A stretch of DNA of 14,281 nucleotides from Carex sylvatica (Eukaryota > Streptophyta > Magnoliopsida > Poales > Cyperaceae): positions 1 to 14,281 of the forward strand of contig CAXKVR010000917.1 of NCBI GenBank assembly GCA_964058845.1, given 5' to 3'. Shown here in pieces: positions 7,576-14,281 of the stretch. The notes below the pieces were generated by a model. That model did no database searches and was not told the origin of the DNA. It worked only from the letters and a program-made list of their open reading frames with translations. The position numbers and the translations under genes were made by a program. Position 1 is the stretch's first letter; every line of letters starts with the position of its first letter.

Positions 7576-7787
7576 CCGAGAAAATATTGCACCAATTATA
7601 AACAATGTCTAATCGTAGAAGCCTAGTAACTCTTAGCCTGTGGACTACAGATATATATTGAGTTAGCTCCTAAATTGGGCTGAATTGGTTCAGCTTGATT
7701 TTTATGTTCTAAAGAATAGGTCATTGGGCTGAATTACGTCGAAGTTTGCGGGCTTTATGTCTCCATCACGATGAATTAATGGATATA

Positions 7788-8169
7788 TCTCCTCCTTATT
7801 AAGGAGCTTAATGTCTGCAAGGATTCTTACCACTACACTAGAGTTCACATGTGTTATCTTGTAGATAAATATAATATTTAACTATTTTTCTCTACAAATT
7901 TGATTTAAATTATAATTATATAAATATCATATATAAAATAATAAAAATATATATTAATAGTCGTATCGCATCCTTCATTTTTGAAAATTGCCGTATCACC
8001 GTATCCGTATCGTATCAGTATTATTATTGCTTTGAGATTTGTGCAGCACGTATTTGAACGGTTGATTTTCAAAAAGGTCACGCAAATAATGAAATAATGA
8101 AACACTTGATCTTCTTCATTTTATAATAAAATAATCTGTTTCCGTTGCAATGCACGGGTACGATGCTAG
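7788..8169 (+). mobile_element. Small non-autonomous Helitron (382 bp)
   Basis: The right end has the plant Helitron signature: a hairpin, CCGT/ACGG around the loop TGCAATGC (8142-8157, with a closing T-G pair at 8141/8158), then TACGATG and CTAG at 8166-8169, followed by T at 8170. The left end is best placed at 7788, TCTCCTCCTTATTAAGGAG, which begins with TC, carries the 5' CTCCTT/AAGGAG fold common in such elements, and is preceded by A at 7787. Insertion between A and T with no duplication is the Helitron rule. The interior is AT-rich and non-coding, with CCGTATC repeats at 7961-8016. The 3' end is well supported; the 5' end is inference. Confidence 0.7.
7961..8016. repeat. CCGTATC short repeats inside the Helitron
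   Basis: CGTATC occurs at 7962-7967 and then four times as a cluster between 7991 and 8016 (CCGTATCACCGTATCCGTAT and following). This is a small GC-richer island in an otherwise AT-only interior. Confidence 0.6.
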
Positions 8170-8170
8170 T

Positions 8171-8417
8171 AGCCATATAATCTCAGCCATGGTCTCAAAC
8201 TCGGGTCCGGATCCCCTAAAGTAACCCAATCTTTGAGTTTTGGATCGAGACTGTCCAATTTGAATTTGCCGATCGAGATTACTTCGCGATTCGAATTCAT
8301 GTCTCGAGATACGTGCGCTCCACTTTCGATAGATTATCTCGAATTCGATTCAGACAATCCTGATTTAAAACCCATAGATTGGATTACTTTACTGGGTCTG
8401 GACTCCTCACACTCAGG
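8171..8417. other. Balanced-composition segment between Helitron and hAT-like element
   Basis: About 250 bases with many TCGA/GATCGAGA-type strings and GGGTCCGGATCCCC at 8204-8217. A plus-strand frame opens at 8233 and runs to 8529, but its last 37 codons or so are inside the hAT-like element and it has no recognisable motif. The segment could be a repeat fragment or decayed exon. Confidence 0.3.
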
Positions 8418-8783
8418 CAGGGGCAGACCCATGTGGAGCCAGGGGCAGTTGGCCCCCTCTCCCCCCTCCCTCCGAATTTTGAGTTTTAGTGGTGATTTAG
8501 CGGTTCTGATTGACTTTGCCCCTTTCTGAAAAAATATTTGTCCCCCTCTGAATGTTTAATTTGTAATTCATGTTAAATTTAGAGTTAAAATCAAAATAAA
8601 TTTTTTGAATTATCATTGATAATTAGAATTATAAGTTAGAGTATCAGAAATTACAAGTCAGAGTATTAGAAAATATAAGTTAAAGCATTTTTTTTTATAT
8701 CAAGGACCCAATTCGTTAATGGATTTAAACCCGATTCAATAATTTTTTGTCCCCTCCCGATGAGAATCCTGAATCCGCCCCTG
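8418..8783. mobile_element. hAT-like non-autonomous element (366 bp)
   Basis: The left end CAGGGGCAGA (8418-8427) and the inverse of the right end, CAGGGGCGGA (8783-8774), form a 10-bp terminal repeat with one mismatch. CAGGGGC-type ends are characteristic of hAT transposons. The flanks are CACTCAGG (8410-8417) and TACTCAGA (8784-8791), an 8-bp duplication differing at two positions, both transitions. Inside the left end CAGGGGCAG is repeated at 8440-8448, followed by a C-rich stretch; the rest is AT-rich and non-coding. Confidence 0.7.
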
Positions 8784-10072
8784 TACTCAGAGTAGAGACG
8801 CAGCACAATTTTATCGTGATGCAATAAGTATGTTGATCGTGTCGTGACATGTATCATATTTATTTGTGTGTGGTGATTATTTTTTTTAAAATATAACATG
8901 AGGTGAAACAATACATGAACAAACCTAATAACAATACATAACATGGAACATAACACGAGACGATACATAGTTATGTGACCATGTTAATATTAATATTAAT
9001 ATTTTCTTTTTCTTTTTTTTCTTTTTTTGGACAAACTTAAAATTTGAAATATATTTACACGTAATTAGTTATGTTTAATCGATCATTCATGTGTTATGAC
9101 TATTTTCTTAATTTTAATCACAAGAAAATACGATATGTAAAAACTTAACTTGTTAACAGAAAGACACTACACATGGCTTAAGCATATATAAAGCTTAAAA
9201 CTTATTAACAGGAAGACACTATACACAACACCAAACGACACAAATTTACATTCCAACTCAGACTCAATCTACCACCCGGAATATTGTAGTTTTGAACTTT
9301 TAATTGACTTTGGAGAGCTTTCTAGAAAAATGAACATATAATTCTTCATTTTGCTTGAATCGAATGTTCCTTTTATTTCAAATTAGTATTTATTTCAGTT
9401 CAGACGAATATTCATTTTATTTTAAATGAATATTGATTTTAAACAATAAGTGTTGATAGTGAAGATCAACATCAATTTCGGTTTAGTAAGTGTTAATTTC
9501 GATTCAGATATTATTATTTTTCAAATAAATAAGCATTTTGGAAGTTTGGATAGTGAATATATTTTTATGTGAAGTTCAAGATAATTATCAATCGCCTCTT
9601 CTTCTTTTTTAAATTAAACTCAACCAAATAATTATTCAATTTGTTTCACACAAATACACATTTTTAAATAGCTAAATGTATATATTTTACAGTACATGGA
9701 ATATTATGAAAAAAATATCTGAGAGATGAGGGGATATGTAAAATTAAAGTTCCCAAGTCTCTGAGAAAATAGCTGAAATTGTTATGTGATCTGCAATCCT
9801 TAATTATGCAATTTAAGCCTCCTGAAAAAATAGCAATACACCAAATTGGATAGTTATTTCGGTCTTCTTTTTTATCAACATAAAACCGAACTCAAGCGTG
9901 ACATTAGATAAATCAACTTCAAAAGAAACCTCATTTCACCAAAATTGGTAGTTTTTGCTCTAACTTTCTTATTTATGTCATTATTATCAATTCATGCTTT
10001 CTAAATAAAAATTGCCAAAATATATAGGAAGAGATTTTGTTCAACTACTACATCCTACAAACAAAGGTGCTC
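8784..10072. other. AT-rich intergenic stretch with small repeats, no gene seen
   Basis: Contains (TAATAT)n at 8985-9003 followed by a T/C-only tract to about 9030, and a direct repeat described separately. A minus-strand frame at 8666-8968 crosses the hAT-like boundary, is made of low-complexity sequence and is not considered a gene. No other structure recognised. Confidence 0.45.
9139..9227. repeat. Imperfect direct repeat AAAACTTA..TTAACAGRAAGACACTA
   Basis: The unit at 9139-9173 recurs at 9197-9227, lacking a few bases and with two or three substitutions. The spacer contains the partial palindrome CTTAAGCATATATAAAGCTTAA. Family unknown. Confidence 0.6.
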
Positions 10073-10351
10073 TTTGACACGTGTCAGGGGAATTAATCGA
10101 ATTAGTATCCTCTGCATTAACTCAAAAAGTAATCTTTTGAGTTAATGAATTCTTACCATTCAATTTATTTTAAGATTCGTGCACATTAGATCCGCACTAT
10201 TATTAAAGAATCCTATATCATAAGCAGAAACCAGATTGAGTCTGTTTAAAATCAGACGGTTGAGATTCAGTAACTCAAAAGATTCTTTTTTTATGTTAAT
10301 GCAGAGGATACGCGTTCGAATTAATCGCCCCTTAACAACAACGTGCCCCAA
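10073..10351. mobile_element. MITE with about 75-bp terminal inverted repeats
   Basis: The left arm (GGGGAATTAATCG then GTATCCTCTGCATTAAC, 10087-10122, then AATCTTTTGAGTTA, 10131-10144) is matched in inverse order by the right arm (TAACTCAAAAGATT at 10271-10284, GTTAATGCAGAGGATAC at 10295-10311, CGATTAATTCG-type sequence to 10332). Weaker matching continues outward to about 10073 and 10351. AGGTGCT just outside the left end (10065-10071) and AGGTGTCT outside the right (10353-10360) may be a decayed target duplication with a one-base gap. Superfamily is uncertain; long inverted ends suggest Mutator-like. The left arm contains the perfect palindrome GACACGTGTC (10076-10085). Confidence 0.65.
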
Positions 10352-10624
10352 TAGGTGTCTACCCCTAGACTGCCACAAATAGAAAGCGGGCCCAAAGCCT
10401 TAAGAGTACTACATCTTACCCACAATGGAAAAGGGGCCCATACTTGAATGGATTGGAGAGAATCCAGCTAAATGAGAAAGAGATGGCAATGCAAATGCCC
10501 GTTCCTCAGTGTCTCAATGAAGCACGTGCAACTTTCTTTTTAGAAATAGAAAAATTGATTTGTCAGGAAAACAGATTAATGATGTTTTTTCTTCAAAATA
10601 GGAAAACAAAAAAATTTAAGAAGA
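10352..10624. other. Intergenic stretch, no supported gene
   Basis: A plus-strand frame starting at 10444 (86 codons) has no recognisable domain, and its 3' third runs into the hAT-like ends at 10625. The sequence from 10444 to 10590 is less AT-rich than its flanks and could be a decayed exon, but I cannot name it. Confidence 0.35.
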
Positions 10625-10788
10625 CAGTGGCGGAGCCACATATAATGAATAGAACTCCATTTATTTTTAAAAATTTCATGATTTTGATATATATTTTAGA
10701 GTAGAACACTATAATACCGTAAATTGATTCTTATATATATTATTTTAAAATAATTACTTAACTTCTATAACTTAAAAGTCTGCCACTA
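10625..10788. mobile_element. Possible second hAT-like short element (164 bp)
   Basis: It starts CAGTGGCGGAGCCAC and ends GTCTGCCACTA, whose inverse TAGTGGCAGAC matches the start at 8 of 10 positions. GTGGCGGAGCCA is a start seen on many short plant repeats and resembles the internal GTGGAGCCAGGGG of the element at 8418. The flanking 8-mers do not match, so no target duplication supports the ends. Confidence 0.4.
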
Positions 10789-12614
10789 CCTTATCTATAT
10801 AATTAATAAACTGAACCATTATTTGGATCCACTCATAACTTCAAAATCCGATCTCCCTCCCTTTCCTTCTTTTTTTCTCTTTTCTAGTGAGGAGGAGGGA
10901 ACCGACGTACCATTGATCGGCTATGATGACTATATATCAATCTGTTACCTGACAAATCGAACTTTTTAATTTCTAAAAAAATAAAAAATATATATATATA
11001 GCATGTGGATGCCACTCACCATACAATAAAATGGTACAGCCTTTAAAGCTTCATACCTTTGAAGAAATTTCAGCCGTAGACAATTAAAGAAACTATTTTG
11101 AGCGGTCAACAATATATAGCACAAACTAGTTTCCTCCAAATAACCTGTTGTTTTGATTTAGAATGAAAAATTAAGAGATCATAAGACATAAGTTAATAGC
11201 ATTTTGGGATATGTGAGAAGAATTTAGATATAATTTATTGAATTAAAAGTAGGATGCAAAATGAGAATCTATAGCAAATTATTAGGACTAGGAAACAATA
11301 GTACTACTGTACTACGTACCGTTATAAGGAGTATGTATTGAGCTTTCATGTACTTTACACAAGCTTAAATTGGTGACATGAGATTCAAGTTTGTGAAAGA
11401 ATGGTTCGGTTTTCCGTTCTAATTTTAAAATTATAAATGAAGTTGAGAATTAGTTAGTCTTTGATCGATATTTTTTGCAAGGAAGATGACAAGTTTGAAA
11501 TTTAGCTGACGACTCCTGTAGATATTTAAAATTAAAAAACTACTATTAATATTATTTATTATATAAAATTGATGTACATAAATTTTGGTTGTTTATGAAA
11601 TATAATCTATTATTTGGTATTAGAATAAAATAATAAAAGTGAAATATGAAAACATAAAAAACAGAAGTTAAACATTTTGATATTTTTTGGATACAATATT
11701 CAATCTTTTATAACTTAAAATAGTTTATTTTGTTTTTAAATTAGATAAAAATTAATATTTAAATAATCACTCTATGAAATTCAAAGATAGTTTAATTATT
11801 TTTAATTCAAATTTAATAATTATGAGTAAGATTAACATTTGAGGAATTAATTATTTTGAATAAAAAAGTTTGACAGTAAGAAAGATTGGTGAAGAATAAA
11901 AGTTTGAAAAGCTATTTCTAACCAATTAATACTTTAGAAATCTGGTGGCATTACCCCTATGATTATATGAGAATCTAGAGTATAATTACATGAGGTACCA
12001 TATCATCGTTCAAGTTCTAAATGGAGAGGTAAAGAACTCTATATTTATGTAATTTTCAGCCATGAATGATGAGATTAGAATCTCAGACACAACATGCATC
12101 AACTCATAATTTAACTTTAAAATGCTCTTAGCCGTTTGTCATTTTAATGACTTTCAATCAATTCCAACTCAGGAGAATGCTATATTCCTTGTATCAATTA
12201 ATTGTGTTACCTTTCATGCGTGTCAAATTTATTAAGAGGATATCAATTGACAATAAATATAAGACAATTTTGAAAATTATTGTAAAATATTAAAATTTCA
12301 ATATTTAACATTTTGGTTCACTTTTTGCATTTATTAAATTATTTGAGCTTTTAAATGGTCTAAATTAACATTTTCTTTATTATCTATCAAAATTGAAAAT
12401 TTCATTTTATAAGAATATTTATTTGTCCAACAACACATTTTAATTTATTTATTTTATCATCAATCATTATATCGATTGATTTGACAAATATGTTGAGATT
12501 GTTAAATAAATTAAAGATATTTGAGAGCAAGAAAAGAGAAAAATAAACTTCCCTGTAATCAAATAGCAAACTAAATTATTAATATCATTAACTAGTAAAA
12601 GAAATTAGTCATGC
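10789..12614. other. AT-rich intergenic stretch, no gene seen
   Basis: Contains a pyrimidine tract (about 10850-10886) followed by GTGAGGAGGAGGG, and a (TA)n run near 10990-11000. No frame, RNA gene or clear transposon end recognised in 1.8 kb. Confidence 0.45.
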
Positions 12615-12664
12615 CGTTATCGGTTTTGATATGTTACATCATAAGTGTCGCGTAATGCGAAAGA

Positions 12665-13930
12665 AACGTGTCTTTTTTCACTATCATGATACGTCATGCA
12701 AACAAACGGTCACTTCACATCACATGGCACATTATATAACTAATTTTTTCAACATCACTTCCTTATTTTAATTTATTTTTGCAATATTTTTTATTTTTCC
12801 TCTATGAAATAACATATATAAAACCTTAACAAATAATTAAACATGACCCATCACATTAATGACATGACGTACTTAATTTGATATGACTATTTATAACTAC
12901 AAGAAATGAAGAGTATCATCCACGAGGATAAAGTTGACTATCTGCGATATTTTACGTTATAATAATTAATTATACCTCAACATGAGAAGGGTTCAAATGC
13001 CTCCATTTTTTAAAATTTTAATAATTCAAAATTTAAAATTAAAAAGTCAAAATAAAACCGTTGGATATGATCTATATTATTTTATCAATGCACGTGTAAA
13101 AAATTATGACATTTCAATTTTATTTTGGTTGTCATCAAAAACTTGTTAAAAATGTACTAATTTGGATGATTTCTAGACGTTGATTTTTGAACTCATTGAT
13201 TCACATAAAAACAAAATTAAAATGTGATAATTTTTTATGAGCACATAGAGAAAATAAGATAAATCACATCTAATGATTTTATTTTGACTTTTAAGTTTTA
13301 CATTTTGAGTTATTAAAGTTTTAAAAAATGAAGGCATGATGGAGGCACAAAAAATGGAGGCATTTGAACCCTCCTCTTATAACATTTACAGATCATTGGA
13401 CTACAATATTTCTCTATTTTAAATTAACTGTCAAGAAATCCATGCTCACTAATTAATAAAATCTCATTGTTTGTTTACCAATCCACTGTTATACTGTTAA
13501 AATAAAATGCAATTAATTTGATCGCATATTACTGGACATTCCAATTTACTCCTCATTATGCATGACCACTGCTACATAGTCAAGAAAAATGTGACTTAAT
13601 TAACTAGCACGTTGTAATCAAAAATATTTTTCACATAATGTTACTAAAATGATATAGAATTGTCATATTACACGAATAATCATGTTGTGTGTAGTCACAC
13701 TGTGATCATACTTACGTGATAAAACTTGAGATAATAATCGCCTTTTATTATTTTTTTCTCAGATTTTAAGTTATTTCATAGAAAAATAGAAATAAATGCT
13801 AAAAATAAGAAACATTGCAAAATAAATTAAAATAATAAAATAATATTGAAAAATTAGTCATGTGATGTGAAATAACAGGATCAATTTGCATGATGTGCTA
13901 TTTGTTTTCTTAATCAAAGAGAGACACGTT
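12665..13930. repeat. Long imperfect inverted repeat (about 150-bp arms) with a nested MITE
   Basis: The left arm 12665-12813 (AACGTGTC ... TCACATCACATG ... ATTTTAATTTATTTTTGCAA ... CTATGAAATAAC) reappears inverted at 13770-13930 with substitutions and several indels. Weaker similarity may extend outward to about 12615 and 13965. The loop of about 950 bp contains the palindromic MITE at 12984-13376. The shape suggests a non-autonomous DNA transposon interrupted by a later insertion. No transposase-like frame and no target duplication identified. Confidence 0.6.
12984..13376. mobile_element. 393-bp nearly full-length palindromic MITE
   Basis: The left end GAGAAGGGTTCAAATGCCTC and the inverse of the right end GAGGAGGGTTCAAATGCCTC differ at one base, and pairing continues (with mismatches) through most of the element to a short central loop around 13140-13198. 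The right arm carries 26 extra bases, a partial duplication of the end motif. Flanking 9-mers CCTCAACAT and TTATAACAT share their last five bases; three of the four differences are C/T, so a decayed 9-bp (Mutator-like) target duplication is possible. Confidence 0.7.
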
Positions 13931-13947
13931 ATGTCACATCACATGAC
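13857..13947. repeat. Perfect 14-bp inverted repeat GTCATGTGATGTGA
   Basis: GTCATGTGATGTGA at 13857-13870 is exactly inverted at 13934-13947 (TCACATCACATGAC). Part of the motif also appears in the left arm of the large inverted repeat (TCACATCACATG at 12714-12725). Confidence 0.75.
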
Positions 13948-13965
13948 CGAGACGATACCGTAACT

Positions 13966-14281
13966 TGTCGTGACGGAACCAATAAAACAATTAATTTTCT
14001 TCACTACTACTAAACAAGAAGTATAACACAAAATTTTCAAGTAGTAAAAAACTGTAAATTTCAAACAACCCAACCTTTCTGTATATCCAGGGTATAATTT
14101 TGTGCAACAACGCTGCATGCACTTAATCTAGCAGCTGATAGCTTTCCAAGCGACACGTGTAGGATCAGGATTGTTTTCTCAGTCACTTTCTCCTGCCTAA
14201 GTGTTAGGCATCTGTTCAAAATCTAATTTGTGTATGCTTTGGAACATAATTGGATCTGAATCCTTAAAGACTAGATCTGGT
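13966..14281. other. Right edge, no gene seen; G-box and small hairpin
   Basis: A CACGTG G-box core within GACACGTGTA lies at 14152-14161, and a perfect 7-bp hairpin TGCCTAA/TTAGGCA with a three-base loop at 14194-14210. Composition is more balanced here than upstream, so this may be the flank of a gene beyond the window, but nothing coding is visible. Confidence 0.35.

Noticed and set aside
7905..8105. Minus-strand 66-codon frame
   Set aside because: It lies inside the Helitron in highly AT-rich sequence and is Ile/Tyr-rich by composition.
8233..8529. Plus-strand 98-codon frame
   Set aside because: It runs across the left end of the hAT-like element, so its 3' part is transposon sequence; no motif recognised.
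10444..10704. Plus-strand 86-codon frame
   Set aside because: No domain, and the last part enters the repeat ends at 10625; may be a decayed exon but cannot be supported.

Overview
This is nuclear plant DNA, most likely from an angiosperm. It is strongly AT-rich between genes, has one intact intronless gene with a plant-type PSPG box, and is otherwise packed with plant-type transposon relics (CACTA, Ty3-gypsy LTR, Helitron, hAT-like and several foldback MITE-like elements). Nothing in the sequence settles monocot versus eudicot. There is no sign of bacterial genes, operons, CRISPR or tRNA/rRNA genes.

Layout. 1-~1288: one end of a CACTA (En/Spm-like) transposon. It holds the first codons of a leftward ORF running off the window, a 16-bp tandem array, a 40-bp direct-repeat pair, a GC-rich leader and an array of inverted 'AACCGATC' subterminal motifs. 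~2125-3390: Ty3-gypsy-style LTR sequence with a clear 3' end (GTGACA) and an uncertain 5' end. 3411-3566: foldback MITE. 3567-4682: intergenic, with a 16-bp match to the end of the MITE at 10 kb. 4683-6152 (minus): an intact family-1 UDP-glycosyltransferase, group D/UGT73-like. 6207-6220: probable TATA box. 6256-6400: strong foldback element directly upstream of that core promoter. 7030-7575: dispersed short repeats. 7788-8169: small non-autonomous Helitron with A/T target site, TC start, hairpin and CTAG end. 8418-8783: hAT-like non-autonomous element with an eroded 8-bp target duplication. 10073-10351: MITE with long terminal inverted repeats. 10625-10788: possible second hAT-like element. 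12665-13930: 1.3-kb inverted-repeat structure with a 393-bp nearly full-length palindromic MITE nested in its loop.

The one functional gene is the glycosyltransferase. It has the complete UDP-sugar site (W at PSPG position 22, DQ at the end: UDP-glucose type) and the catalytic His20. The Asp that normally partners this His in plant UGTs is replaced by Ala131, a change reachable by one base. The rest of the window is best read as a mobile-element landscape around this gene, with the foldback at 6256-6400 placed where it could affect its expression.

I did not find a convincing undescribed biological system. The observations most worth following are the Asp-to-Ala change in an otherwise intact enzyme, the promoter-proximal foldback, and the repeat architecture of the CACTA end.
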